Shown here one piece after another: positions 22,601-38,004 of a stretch of DNA of 64,000 bases. The stretch's first letter is position 1. Every line of letters starts with the position of its first letter. The DNA lies in contig MCFE01000152.1 of NCBI GenBank assembly GCA_002104905.1, positions 89,079 to 153,078 of the forward strand, in the 5' to 3' direction. A program made the position numbers and the translations under genes. The notes below the pieces were generated by a model that did not search any database, had not been told where the DNA came from, and saw only the letters and a program-made list of their open reading frames with translations. The DNA is from Basidiobolus meristosporus CBS 931.73. Lineage: Eukaryota > Basidiobolomycota > Basidiobolomycetes > Basidiobolales > Basidiobolaceae.

Positions 22601-23104
22601 GCACTGGATGATCTCTGAACAGTTGGTCATGTCAATTGCTTGGTATCCGTCGTTGTTCAGGCATGTGTCATCGACCCTTGAGCAGTTCATTAACAAACGA
22701 ACAATGTCAGGTCGGCAGGATTTGGCGGCCAGATGAAGTGGTGTGTTGCCATGCTGGTCTGGTTGGTTGATGTCTAGCCGAAATTCCGGATTCAACAGAT
22801 ACTCTATCATGGAGTATCCGCTGCTTCCGATGGCAACGTGAATTGGATAGATCTTATCCAAGCTGCCCTCGGCTCTGGACACTTGAAGTACCTTGGCGAC
22901 TTTGACTCGATCGGCTGAAAACAAGATTCGTCAAAACCTTATCTCGGCAGTAAAGAGGCGCTCCTTACCTTCCCGCAACGCCTCCAGCAACTGAAAGGTG
23001 AGTATAGCGTCATTGATGTCTGGGGCCTTTGTGACGGAATTGGCATCGCAATGCACCGATTGAATGTCCTCGTGCCTTGAGGAGTGTCTTGATCTTGCCG
23101 ACAT
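19689..23104 (-). CDS. OSH1: Osh1-type oxysterol-binding protein lacking the HH motif
   Basis: Seven exons on the minus strand; start at MSARSRHSSRH (23104). Introns include 22915-22968, about 22130-22190, 21947-22008, 20692-20747 and 20550-20619, all in frame. Domain order: ankyrin repeats (GNTPLHLAAKSCRPDIVRLL; GSTALHEAARLGNADLVVWL), a PH domain (GTLMKWMNFTTGYKRRWFIL, ENGVLSYYKS, IRLRADHAMEVKRWVLAL-type end), a Ser-rich linker, a FFAT motif EFYDATD (21135-21155) for ER VAP/Scs2 binding, and the OSBP sterol/lipid-transfer domain (RKPFNPLLGETYEY to LPDTDSRLRHDIRYFENG). This is the architecture of Osh1/Osh2, which act at ER contact sites. The family signature EQVSHHPP is here EQVCTNPP, formed across the 20550-20619 intron, so the two histidines that bind the PI4P phosphate are replaced by Thr-Asn. 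Exact exon edges of the smaller introns are inferred by eye. Confidence 0.92.
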
Positions 23105-25243
23105 TGTGGATGCAAATGTGTCGGTGGCAAAATGAAATCCTATCGAGGGCTCTTGACAGTGTACCGATGAAGCTTCGAGTTCGGCGAGATTCGCTCCAAG
23201 CACAATGAATGATATCCGCCTCGTGTAACTGTGATCAATGGGAGAGATGTGGTAAGGTAAGGTATGGTAATAAAGGAGTGCTGTGGAGGCCGGCACAATC
23301 AATTCAGTGGGCGAGTGAGTGAGAAGTTGGGACAAATACGTGAAACAGAGGTGTCCCAACCATACTTATGTGGAAATTTCAGGAGATGCTTGGCACTAGG
23401 CCCGCATCAAACCTGAAATTCGTGATCGTTCATTCAGCAAGTTCTAAATTCTAGGGCTAATTGCCAAATACGTAAGGTGTCAGAAATGACTGCTCTAACT
23501 TTAATCCCATACGACCGAGTGTGTCTTATTTCCCCATTCAACCCTTTTAGAAGCAAATTATAGCCAAACTCCACTTATATTATACTTGAATATGCTTGAT
23601 TGCAATTGCCTTGCTCTCCCTAGCCCTGTTTGATTAGTCCACCGGAATTGATCAGCTGTATTTGAATCGTTGTCATTCTACTGACGGACCCAAGATGGCT
23701 AATCACCCACTCATTTGTCTATATTTTTCCCCATCGGAAGGATCACGGGGACTTCATTTACTCCAAGGACATGAACGTGCGTGCATACCAGTTTGCTCCT
23801 TACGAAAGATGTCAATGTACACCTCCCTATACCTCTGAAACGTGCGAGGTCCAACAGGAATCTTGTCTAGTGAGCAGCGAGTTCTTGAGGCATTAACAAA
23901 CACAAGGATATGTTGAAACCACCAACCATCCCATTCTTGCATGGATACAGGAAGCATTCATATGAAATTGACGCATCAGTTCAAAGGAGTCAGGTGACAA
24001 GAGATCTGGAAATCGTCGCAGACTGTGGCCAACTCAAGAGTCCAGCGATGGCCAGGAAAGGGAACCAGTCAACTGCAGGAGGGGCGTCTAGCCGCCCTAG
24101 GAGTGGAGGTGCCATAGCTCAAGATGTCTGCAGGCAATGCACAATCCTGTGAGTCGCCATCCCCTCACACTATACTATGAAGAGCATGAAATGGATGCGC
24201 ACTTATCTGCTATCTCCTTTATCTTATCAAGGGTTCCAGCCATCTCTTCGTATGGCGCCACTTGCCTCGATCCTGTTGGGATTTGGAAGCATCGCAGCCA
24301 AGCGTCAAGCTTCTTGGAGCCGCCTAATCTATCGACAATTGCCTGAGGTGTACTTATGCGGCTGCTGGCTGACCTCAGCAGGTTGGTGTCAAGTCAGAGA
24401 ACGCAGGCTTAATCATCTCCCTCACATTGTAGCGGCTTCCACCTGATGTGGAACAAGGGATTGCTTTTGTTTAGCAACTCTTGCATCTGTGGAGTAACCC
24501 GAACTGTTCCCCAATAATGGAAGTTAATAAACCGTTAGGTATCAACAAATCCAAAATCACCGTGATGTCACTTCCGATGTGCACGGCTGGTCACATTCTC
24601 CCTACTTGGGCATCGCTGATTGGCCACACCCAAGACAATCCTGAGGCACTACCATCAAGTGTATAAAGGCTCATAGGTTGGAATAGACCCAACATGCGCT
24701 GCTAGATGCCTTTACGGGATATCAGTGAACACCTTATGATATCACGCCAGTGGGATTCGCCAGCCACCTGGCTGCGATTGTGGCAAGGCATCCACATGTG
24801 CATAAATCCACAGTCGAACGAAGTCCTACCAGCTTGTCGGAATTGCTAGCATTCAGCACACCTGGTATCGGGAACGATGGATTTAAGGTTTGGGATGTTG
24901 GAACCCTAGCACATCATACCATCCATAATCCAAGCCACCAACAATCATGCCCAAGGATGCGGTCCAAATCGACAAATTACTTGGAGCATACGAATTCCGA
25001 TTGCTCGCCATGTCACCATCCATAACCAGCGCTACCTCGGGCCGTGAGAATCAAGCTCTTCCATACAATGCACACTCGTCAATGTTCGTTGGGTACCCGA
25101 ATGGCTGACGAATTTATTTAGAGATACAGTCCATAGGGACTAGCTTGATTAGTATGAACAGGGGAAGATGCGAGAGTCGCTAGACGCTCTTCAATTCTAA
25201 AAGGGATATAGTGCATGTCAGCAGTATGTGAACGATATATGAC
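23105..25243. other. Intergenic, no supported gene
   Basis: About 2.1 kb. Frames at 23910-24152 and 24177-24446 (+) are short and match no family I recognise. The left part is presumably the promoter of the Osh1-like gene. Confidence 0.45.
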
Positions 25244-25693
25244 CTAGTAGGCTGCTTGATCCGCAGCGATTGTACCCAAACAGCAGCATTCAGCGCATTG
25301 AATTGCCCCACAGCAAGCAAGAGTATAGCAAGGGCAACACAAGGGATTCTCGAAAGCACCACGGCAACACCACCAGGTCAATGCAAACACGATAATGATG
25401 AAGAGGGCAATGGCGATCCCAATCACGATCCAGTGATACCCGTGCTGGGTGAAGCTGTTCTGGCGTTTCAAGAGGTGGCCATGGCTCTGTGCGGAAGAAT
25501 CTATCTCGACGGAGTTCACCACGAGAAAGATGAGGAGCAGAGTGGTGAATACTCCGGCGATGATCTTTCTCTTGTTGCCGCAAAGAAACTCCCATCGGCC
25601 ACGAGATTTATGTTGGCAGCTGGAAGACTTCTCTATGTCCATTTTGGAGATGTCTGGGAGTGTGACAGGTCTGTAAGGTATGGCGGAATTCAT
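25244..25693 (-). CDS. Small two-pass membrane protein with Cys-rich tail
   Basis: A 149-codon frame with ATG at 25693. The N-terminal 45 residues are polar and basic. A first hydrophobic segment (KIIAGVFTTLLLIFLVVNSV, residues about 44-63) is followed by a short polar loop that contains a dibasic HLLKR site, then a second hydrophobic segment (WIVIGIAIALFIIIVFALTW, about 88-107). The C-terminal 40 residues hold twelve cysteines, many paired (WWCCRGAF, CCPC, ACCGAIQC, ECCCLG), as in palmitoylated or metal-binding tails. The KR-Q dibasic site lies where a Kex2-like protease could cut if the loop faces the secretory lumen. No family recognised. A plus-strand frame of 170 codons overlaps it completely, but the hydrophobic pattern argues for the minus strand. 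Confidence 0.6.
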   Translation of the reverse strand: MNSAIPYRPVTLPDISKMDIEKSSSCQHKSRGRWEFLCGNKRKIIAGVFTTLLLIFLVVNSVEIDSSAQSHGHLLKRQNSFTQHGYHWIVIGIAIALFIIIVFALTWWCCRGAFENPLCCPCYTLACCGAIQCAECCCLGTIAADQAAY

Positions 25694-26006
25694 ATTCTCG
25701 ACTCAAAGATTTCTCTGCTGGCAATGGTTGGAAACGGCCATTCTTATATACCTTTGGATGGAGAGTGAAAAATGCTCATGATGTAACATGCTCTATACGT
25801 CATATGGTAAAATTTCCATATGGAGCAGGCACTATTTTTACCTCCATGAAACATCAATCAATTGATGTTGGAACCATTATTGAGCTGTAGACAATGGATT
25901 TATTTTGGACGCAACTCCTGTGCTGATGATACATCAAGGACCCTGATAATCATATTGTATCGGGGCCTATTGGAAATTGATTCCCAGTGAGAGGAATGGT
26001 TGGTGG

Positions 26007-29268
<3,262 letters not shown>

Positions 29269-32200
29269 TGTTGCGAGCTCGAACTGCTTGGGAGGGGAAG
29301 GGAATCTTTGGTATGTTCAGGAATCTGAATTAAGCTAATCTATCAACTTCCTCTTGGCTGTCTTCGCTGCAGGTACTATTCACCCCTTGTAACGTTGCTG
29401 AAGGTCCTAAAATACCAATCGCAAATCTGATGAATTGATTTTCGATTTAATCCTTTCTTGTGATTTATTTCAGGAGTTAGCATTGTTCCTAATTCATGAT
29501 TGATTACGACGATTATGGATTGCATGTATACTGCGAGTGATATCCTGACACCTTACCACTCCAGTCCAGGCGGTCTATGTTGTACTAAAGTAGATCAAGT
29601 AGAAACACCCTGAAATATCGTTGATAGGCCAGCTTTCCCACTACTGGGAAGTGGTTTAGAAACAAGAATAAACCATTGGCACCCATTTAGCGACGCACTG
29701 ACTGGTTGCAGGGAATCTATACTGCGAATCAGATAGGAAGCCAACGCTTGCTCAAGCAATTGAATGGATACAGCACTTGCTATTCTGAGCTCTCTTAGCA
29801 GTACCTCTTTCGCTCCACACCGCTATATGATCTCCACCCTATATAGCACCCATTTTCTCGTGTACTATCTATTTTTGCCTTGATGAGCCATCGTGTTTAG
29901 GATAGACAATTCCGCCCTGGATCTCGAGCCAAATACCCACACTATTGTAATAAGCACTGTATATCAATCCACTGCCAAGCGCTGAACGACGGGGAATCCG
30001 CCAATGCAATCGAAGTAGCCATATAAATAAATAAGGCGGCATTCCTCAAACCTCAACCGACGCTGCCAGTGGATATGATATCATTGAGGCCGATAGCAAG
30101 AATTTACGAATCTCACCAACTCCCGTTGTTTTTCTCCCTATTTCTGGATAATATCCTGAGTCAGCCGGAAGGCCAAGCGAGACGCTTCCCTGATTTTAGA
30201 TACACTGCTCCGATTAGATTACTCAATCCACTCTGATCCAAATAACGAAGCCGTGGTGATCTGCGCATTGCCTCAACTCCAATGCCTCGACAGTCATCTT
30301 ATCACGACAAAGGTTTGGCATCCAGCCTATCCATAATTTAGGTTCGACTCTGATTCCCTGTTTCGTCATTCCATTCCACCCACCATGTGGAGGAGCATCA
30401 GATTCAAGAGAGGGCCGCCCTTAATTACTCGACTGGTGTGACCTCACAATGACAATGCAAGATATGTTGACATAACTCGACTCCCAGTATCCCCATGAAA
30501 TTGACATCAACACCAGTGGTCCCACTTGTGCCCATACGCTACAATAAACAAATCGGCTTCATACTCAGTCACTTCCTTTGGAAGGAAGCCACCAGATTAC
30601 CAACATAGGATCCCAATGCCCAGGAACTAAGCATTCTTCGGGGAGGCATACACACTCTCTGCCTCTGGTCAAAGGGCTGGCGCTCCCTCCCTGCAGCAGG
30701 AAACGAGCGGATTGCTCACCTTGACGCCCACATTTGCAGTCCATCTAGAAAGGCTTGGAGTATCTCTGCCTCGTTGATAAAAGCACACTGGTTGTTCAAG
30801 ACGCCCGTGAGACAGAGGCATCACGATTGCAAGCGCGTGTTGGATTGGACTGAGTTGGTAAGGGGAGTACTCGGAATTATCCGAGATTATCATGATATGG
30901 CCAAATCACGACTCTGCTCTGCATCAAGTGCCTTGCTTTGTTTGGGTTGGGAACCGATGGATGATATAATCGCTGACATGGTAGCACTAAAACCCCAACC
31001 GGCTGCGTTACATATACTCACTCCACTATACCTAATGCAACCACTGTGAGGATACGATGATGTAGTGTCTCAAGTATTAATACAACGTTATGATATGAGG
31101 CATGACAAATCGTACTACCGAGCACTGACGGTCCATTTCTGGAACAGCATATTGATCGCTGCGCAAATGTGGATCGGTGATTGTACTTCATGTGTGTCTG
31201 TGCCAATAAGTAGAGCGTTCAAATGCTCTGCTTTATGTATTTTGACGGATGAGTAGGGATGAAGTCTGGGTCAGGCTTTCCAGGTGCAAGTGCTCTCGCA
31301 TTTATTTCGTGTCGTTGGTGTATAGAGATGAGGGGCTTACGGATCAAAGTACTTCCAACCCATATTGCAGGGTGCATTTCTCGTGTGACTCACTGGCTTG
31401 ACTAAAACGGTGGTTGTGAAACATCAAACTTGGTTTGCTGATACTTTCGGTGATCTGTTGGCTGAATCCAATCTCATATCGCGTATGCGTGCGAGGGTGG
31501 GGATGGGGACATATACAGAGAGTAAAAAGAGTAGTAAAGCATCTCGTTATCGGCTCGATGCATGGATTTGGTGATGGGAGGACTGGTGGGATGATATGAG
31601 ATCTACTTCCTCGTGACACCCTTCGGCCTCCTACTAATGTGCTAATGAATCAATTTGAAACTCAACCAGACACCCACCAGCGCTAATGTTCAAACCTATG
31701 ATGTAAGCCCTACAGCATCAATCCCTTACCCGAAAGTCGGCTGGGTAACATTGTGCGATAGAAAGAATTGAGCAGTCTACTCCTTCAAGGCTGCAACAGA
31801 ACAGTGAGGAGAGCCAACATAGAGCCTAGCTAACTTGGTAACAACAACGAGAGAAGCTGCATCGTTAGGGATATGATGGGGTCAAGGGAAGTCTTGAATA
31901 TTCTCTTTGGATGATCTTCGCTTTAGCATCATGCGTACAAGTCCCTCTTCCAGATCTGAATTTGAAAATTGAAACTTACCTGTTTAGGACTTTATCTACC
32001 CATCATGATTTCATCGTACTGCTAGCAGTATCTGGAATATTTTGGCTTTCTCGTCCACTCCGGTGAAACGAATGAGCTCATAAGCAGGCATTTCCCCGAG
32101 CCTCGTGATATCATTCGCGACCTCTAAAATATCTGCGATTCAACCGACTAAAATATTCTTCTGAATAGAGTGAGATTGATTAAGAGACGATAGGTAGGTA

Positions 32201-32593
32201 GCCCTCTCCCTACATATTCACAGAGACTAGGTCCCTTGTCAACGGCGTGTAACATATATTGCGTGGTGTCTCTCCAATTGGTATGTGTTATACAGAATTT
32301 AGAACACTCAACTTAATTCACTACCATAATGGCATTTATACAGTCCTTTGAAATAGACAATGTTTAACAATACCTGGGTACTGTGGATTTGGTTGGACCA
32401 ATAACTGTGACTTGTATCTACCATCTTACCAATCCCTCCCTAGCAACCAGCCGAGTAAAAGGAATAGCAACTCTTCGCTAGCGGACAACTAGATTGCACT
32501 CACCATATAAATAGGCTCATTCCTCTCACCAACTTTCTTCAACTACTAGTTAGTTTTCTGTGACTATCTCCCATCACGGATTTCATCGCACAA
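29269..32593. other. Large intergenic region, no supported gene
   Basis: About 3.3 kb between the divergent cullin and bZIP genes. Small frames (30774-31049 +, 31344-31619 -) show no recognisable content. Long 5' regulatory DNA is plausible for the bZIP factor, but I see no specific element beyond its TATA box. Confidence 0.5.
32506..32513 (+). promoter_or_regulatory. TATA box of the bZIP gene
   Basis: TATAAATA, about 82 bp upstream of the ATG at 32594. Confidence 0.5.
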
Positions 32594-33748
32594 ATGGCTA
32601 CTACAGTGCCCTATGTAAAGGTTGAGAGCTCGGCCTATCAATTCCCATATGTCAACAATATCCTCAAGTCACAAAATCTCTTTGCCTCATCAGTTACCAG
32701 CATAGATTGTGACAAAGGTAACGACAGTCCTGAAACATGTATATACTTCAGAGCGGTACTAACTCAACCCATCTTTCTAACCTCAGATGATAGTATAAAG
32801 ACGAGTGTAACTTATGCACCATTCAATAGCTCAACAGCCACTGCAAAGAAGCTGGATTTGGAGCCTAATCCATTTGAGCAAAGCTTCCTTGCATCCTCGA
32901 GTCCAGGTAACAACGGTGTTACCGCAAGGAGTACGAACCTTCTACCACCTGTTTCATCACTTGAGAATCCTCAAAGCTCAGCTGAACTCGATTGGAACCA
33001 ATCCTTAAGAGCAGGACCTCTATCGCCCTCGATGTTGTTTGGTCCTCAACCAAGTGCCGCCAGGACTGCAATGAAACCTCAATCTTTCCTGACCAGTTCG
33101 ACAGGCTATAGCGATATCTCTTCTACCCCATTAGTCTCCGGCGATTTCCATGGACCCGTGCAGGCATATCATGATGGCGCCTCTAGCAAGCTAGCTCGCC
33201 CGGTTGTTACTGGTTGGGCAGAACCACTTGGGATTGACAGCAACAATATCCCAGGTTCAAACAAGCGCAAAAGCATCGACAGTAATATCTCCGATTGGAG
33301 CCCTGAGAGAGAGTTCTCCCGTCGTAGCAGTGTCGATGAAGTTGAATCCAAAGTGAAACCAGACATGACACCAGAGGAGAAACGTAAACTCTTCTTGGAA
33401 CGAAACAGAAAGGCCGCACTCAAATGCCGCCAACGTAAGAAGCAATGGCTAAATAATCTTCAGATCAAGGTGGACTATTTATCTCAAGAAAATGAGTCTT
33501 TGCAGACACAAGCCACCTGCCTGCGAGAAGAAATCATCAATTTGAAGACACTCCTTCTTGCCCACAAGGATTGTCCAGTAGCACAAGCAAATGGGGTTAT
33601 TGGGCTGGACAACCTTGTATCAACACTTGGTAACCAAACCTTAGAAATTCAACGGAGTCTTTCTTCAATGGATTCATCAAGATCTGATGTTGCTTTAAAC
33701 TCGGCCAGCCCAATAGGAATAATCCCCAATACCATCATCAGATTCTAG
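32594..33748 (+). CDS. ATF/CREB-family bZIP transcription factor
   Basis: An intact frame of 384 codons starting MATTVPYVKVESSAYQ. The bZIP domain lies at residues about 258-325: basic region NRKAALKCRQRKKQW (matching N-x-x-AA-x-K-C-R), then a leucine zipper with heptad leucines/valines (LQIKVDYLSQENESLQTQ), ending LLLAHKDCPV. The wording of the basic region and the LAHKDCPV end are typical of fungal Atf1/Sko1-like factors acting downstream of stress MAP kinases; that role is family knowledge, not shown here. The N-terminal half is Ser/Thr/Pro-rich with possible SP/TP phosphosites (SPEREFS; DMTPEE). A segment at 32718-32786 has perfect intron borders (GTAACG to CTCAG, internal TACTAAC) and is exactly 69 bp without a stop, so the protein may be 384 or 361 residues. 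Confidence 0.93.
   Translation: MATTVPYVKVESSAYQFPYVNNILKSQNLFASSVTSIDCDKGNDSPETCIYFRAVLTQPIFLTSDDSIKTSVTYAPFNSSTATAKKLDLEPNPFEQSFLASSSPGNNGVTARSTNLLPPVSSLENPQSSAELDWNQSLRAGPLSPSMLFGPQPSAARTAMKPQSFLTSSTGYSDISSTPLVSGDFHGPVQAYHDGASSKLARPVVTGWAEPLGIDSNNIPGSNKRKSIDSNISDWSPEREFSRRSSVDEVESKVKPDMTPEEKRKLFLERNRKAALKCRQRKKQWLNNLQIKVDYLSQENESLQTQATCLREEIINLKTLLLAHKDCPVAQANGVIGLDNLVSTLGNQTLEIQRSLSSMDSSRSDVALNSASPIGIIPNTIIRF
32718..32786 (+). other. Probable 69-bp intron that is also open reading frame
   Basis: Starts GTAACG, contains TACTAAC about 27 bp before the end, and ends CTAACCTCAG. Removal joins GACAAAG to ATGATAG and keeps the frame. Retention adds 23 residues (starting GNDSPETC) with no stop. 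Both forms would make a full bZIP protein. Confidence 0.6.
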
Positions 33749-34501
33749 ATTGTGATACTTTTATCAGCCTGTAGATATATTTTGCCTTGATTGGTGCCAA
33801 TGATCCTGCTTTTCTTATGTATTTTGATTTATCTTACGAAGCATTGTAATTGTATTCTCCCTGTTTATCGAACCTTTGTGTGATTAAAATTTTGAATCTA
33901 TATCATGGAAATGCACGGCGAATTATAGAATCATCATCTTCCTGATCGCCATTATTTAATGCTCATCCTTACACGTACATTCATTGGTCTACGGCTGAAG
34001 GCTCAGAACCAATCATGAGAAAATGAATCCATCGTCAGTTTTTTTTCTCCGGTGGCAATCCAGTATATATAAGGCCATAATTCTTGACATTTAGTTACTC
34101 ACTCAAATTGCGTTCAAGCATTATGTAAGGTATGGTACGATTTCATTCTATTTGTTATTTCCTGTTAAATTCCCCCACCAGATATAAGTTCTCCACTTTG
34201 GATGGGACTACGAACCAGGATACATTGACATTCAATCATCTCGGGCACAACGCTGATGATATCATCATCGTTGCCGAGATGTTGATACAAGTATTTTTCA
34301 CCTACATTGGCATTTGTGCTAACTGATTTCTTTATCCAGGCCACACCCGTTCGATGATGTATATATACTAATTGTTGTAAATAAATTCACATGATTTAAA
34401 AAAACAAATCTCATTTGAAAGTTTTTTCAGTCGCGATGTCGAAAGTGTGATCGTGTAGAACGTCATGGTCTACGGGATTTGCATCTTCATTGTACAGACA
34501 A
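33749..34501. other. Intergenic with a possible small ORF
   Basis: A 64-codon frame (34132-34326 +, MVRFHSICYFLLNSP) sits about 65 bp downstream of TATATATAA near 34063-34071. The start region also reads as a splice site, so I cannot tell whether it is a small gene, an upstream exon or chance. Otherwise nothing seen. Confidence 0.3.
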
Positions 34502-35812
34502 ATGGACGGAAATTCTCCTGACGAAGTCGCGTTTCTCGAGGAGGCTTCCCCGCAGATATTGAAGGAGCAGGCGGTTGCTCTGTTGAAAGAAATTGAGCCC
34601 TACCAGGGGAAGATTGCTGGGATAAGTAAATTAGAGCGAGGCATCGTTGCTGAGCTAAGCTACCTCGAAAAAGTAAGCTTCATCCGTTCGACACAGGGTA
34701 TCGTCTATTCCAACCTTTTTATATTTGTGTAGACTCCTACCGACGAAATAGACCTAAACTGCACGAACTTGAAGTATTATTCGGCTATCGTAGAGACATT
34801 GAAGCATTCTTCCCGCCCAATTGCAGTTTTAAACGGGTATCGTTACTATCCCAAGCAAACCAAACATCTCCAGAAGGTGCTCGTCGATGTTGTTGCAGAG
34901 GACGGCCAAAAATGGATCAAAGTCAGCAAGCTTTATAAGCGTGGAGGCCACAAGTGCTCTGTAGAGTCCGATTATTCCGACTTTGAGGATCCTTGGCCTC
35001 ACTCCAAAGATTCCCCACTTCTTCGATACGCAAGAAAGATGCTTGAAGCGTCGAGACAAAACCTACTCCACTTTAAGCCGCCAAAGATTGCATTTGTCAA
35101 GTATGAAGAGATTGAAGACTCTTTGACATTGTACTTGAGATCGGTGGGGATTCTCATAGAAGAGCCATACAAACCGACCTCGCGCACAAGCTTCATACCT
35201 GACCGCTACGAACACTATTGCACAGAACTAAACCTGGATGTCACCTCCTTAATAGCACTGGTATCTGATTTGACGCACTCACTGACTCGTCCTATCGACC
35301 CACAGGTCTTCAAAGAGAAACCACTAATGGATCAGGCAAGCCAGGAGCTGAGTGAACCCATACTACCAATGTTCACCAGATTATTTTATACACGTACACT
35401 GTACACTACCCGAAGTGCGTACACCAAGTTTTTCGAGTTAATCACTCTTATCGGTGGCGAGAGAGAAACCATCCGCGCAAATCAGATCTTCACCAAAGTG
35501 GCCATCCCGTACCAAGGCTCGAGTGAACTGTTTTGCAGTTGGAAACGGCTCGGGTTTTCTGAGGTTCCCTTTGTCTCAGTCATAGAGGATCAACCTAGCC
35601 CACGTTTTTCTGAGCTCTTCTCACATCCCAACAGGCCCAAGAAGTTCACCGCATTGACGATGGCGGTGTTCGGTACCGGCGATCAGCTGAAGATGACCAC
35701 TGTTACTGGAAAATCCTCGACAAGTCGTTCACTAGAACAGATCGAGTTGAAGAGCTGGAGTGTCTTTGAGCACAGTCCTCGAAGCCTTGTTGAGAAAAGA
35801 TTGTCTTTATGA
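34502..35812 (+). CDS. UPF0415/DUF1308 family protein (C7orf25-like)
   Basis: Two exons, 34502-34672 and 34733-35812, give 416 residues. The 60-bp intron (GTAAGC to GTGTAG) joins YLEK to TPTDEI in frame. The start MDGNSPDEVAFLEE is the first ATG of the open frame. The family is recognised from several conserved blocks: VDVVAEDGQKWIKVSK (residues about 105-120), IAFVKYEEI, LNLDVTSLIALVSDL with FKEKPLMDQASQE, and the C-terminal FGTGDQLKMTTVTGKS and WSVFEHSPRSLVEKR. The same blocks, in the same order, occur in human C7orf25. DUF1308 proteins are proposed to have a PIN-like nuclease fold, but their biochemical role is not established. No break or unusual feature. It is tandem with the bZIP gene but about 750 bp away, so co-regulation is not implied. 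Confidence 0.87.
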
Positions 35813-36226
35813 TAAGCATGGGTTTCTTCCAAAATAAATAGGTCTCACCCGTAGCCTGTTGCCAATGGATTTCCCAATTTTACATCTGCACAACTTCTTC
35901 CACCACCTTTCCAAAGCTTTATAAAGCTATTCACTAAGGTTTGCCAAAAGTAACAAACCCCATTTATCCCTCAGCAAAGCAATATTTGTGAAGCAGCCTA
36001 AATCACACCAAGTCACCTCCAAGCTCTCTCAGGAATAGCTTGTTGTCAATGTTATGATCCAACTGTATGTGATATCTTTGGTGTGGCACCTATGCTGGTG
36101 GCTAGAAGTTGGGGATTTGCTTGCCTGCTACTAGTGACTGAGGTGTGTGGCAGTCGCTTTTTTCAGAGGTTTCATCAGGAATTAGAAGTGATATGGTAAA
36201 CATGAGTGGCAAGTATGTTTACATGT
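35813..36226. other. Intergenic, no supported gene
   Basis: 3' flank of the DUF1308 gene leading to a MITE-like element. No frame of note. Confidence 0.45.
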
Positions 36227-36563
36227 GTTGTCAATTTCATAATTACACCTAAATATTCACTTGGTCACTTACATCATGGTCATCAAATCTTCGATAATCC
36301 TGCCCAAATTCCTTGTCGGGATTTTGAATATTTTGACCAAAACATCAGGTACCTAGAACATGCAAAATTGTTAAGTTGTCCAAACAGCCCCAAACTTTGC
36401 ACACATGTTCTTGGGACCTTCCTAAGCATATTCTACATGCTTATTTTTCCCAGACCACATAAAACTATAAATACTACTTCTACATTCAATAAATCATTAA
36501 GTGAAAACCACATAATCTACTTGTTCTCCCAATCACTTGCAATATCTCCAAAACTCTTACAAC
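36227..36563 (+). repeat. MITE-like repeat, complete (copy G)
   Basis: A 337-bp copy from GTTGTCAATTTCATAATTAC to CTCTTACAAC. The flanking heptamers TACATGT (36220-36226) and AACATGT (36564-36570) agree at six of seven bases, supporting a 7-bp target duplication. Confidence 0.75.
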
Positions 36564-36570
36564 AACATGT

Positions 36571-38004
36571 TGGTATGCTGGTGAATCAAGTATTGACCAA
36601 GGATCTATACTTCCTGTAGAATCTCGTGAAATTAGCTATTAGGATGATTTTGGGAAGGCCACGGAAAGGCGTGCGCAGCATTTGGGGCTTTCGGGCGACT
36701 TGAAAATCCTCTCTTCCTTCAATGTTTCCATAATCCTGAACAATCAGCACCAGGAACACGAACTGAATTCCAAGTCGAAGTTAGTGAAGAATTGGGAAAC
36801 AGATCCTCCTCGACCATTTCGAAATCCAGATTATTCTCCAAGACATTGTTTACTGTTGAATGGCTGGCAGGTGCTAAACTAATCATTGGAAACCCATTAA
36901 TTAATGGTACCCTTGAAAAGGCGACTCAACAGCCTCTCGCAAATCCACAACTTTGATAAGCCAATAAAAGTGAGCTGCAAGCAACGTCGCTAACCAATGA
37001 ACTAGGTGTCACATCGGGCTATGTAAACAACAGTAAGACAGTTTATTTTCAGCACGCAAGACAGAGAGATCGGGTTGGAAAGTCGCTCACTAGCAGGTAT
37101 TGCTCGCTTGGAGACAATCATCCCACTGGTTTGGAGGCAGTTCAGGGATGCCGTACAATGATCATTAGACCAAATCCAATCCACCTCAAAGGAACTTTGA
37201 TCTCAAGGAACAGTGGCATCACTTATTTGAATTTGATTCCCACCATCAACAAAGCGTCAGAATTGAATGGTTGTCAGGGAGTTGCTATGATGGCCCACCA
37301 ATAGCCCCAGTTGATCCTAGCAACTGAAGACCTGGTGCCACCGCCATGTGATTCGGAGTCCATGAGGCGCCGTGAGATATGCAAATACGGGTCAGCAGAA
37401 ACGGGGTGGTCTTACATTTCAATTGCGTAATCTCATATTGGATGGACCATTGTTTGGTTCGAGGAAAACCTGAATGCATGTGTGATTTCCCCATTTACTT
37501 CCTAGAAGACAAGCGCTCGGCTACCAATCAATACTCGTCCCAAGGGCCCGTAAAGAAATCGAGAAATTCCGAAACGCCTGCAACATTCTCCTTGGGAAGT
37601 GGCTCTGATAATTCTGGCGATTGGGCTTTCAATTGGCACCGAACCGGTTTGGTGACGTTGTCACGAACGCATAGTAAGCGCATTCTCTTCGAGGCATTTG
37701 GCCTGTCTGGCCTGCACGCACCTGCTTTGGTCTTCCTGTACCTATGTATCAAGCGTGACATCGTTACTTGTGTCCGATTAATTTAGTTTATTGTTACACT
37801 CGACTGAAGTTCATGTGGAATCAGGACAGCATTATTGAAAAGGAAAGAAATTGAGGGGTATGCCAATACTTTTTGGACAATCGAAGCAAATGTGCACAAT
37901 GCTGGGTCGGGAAAAGTGCCACAATGCTGTCATTGTCAATCTTGTTGGTCACCAGGGAATTATAGAAAGTCATCACATCACCATCCAGGCACCCAGAGAT
38001 CTCC
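36571..38004. other. Intergenic, no supported gene
   Basis: About 1.4 kb. The frame at 37379-37786 (+, 135 codons) has a competing antisense frame and no recognisable content. Confidence 0.4.
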
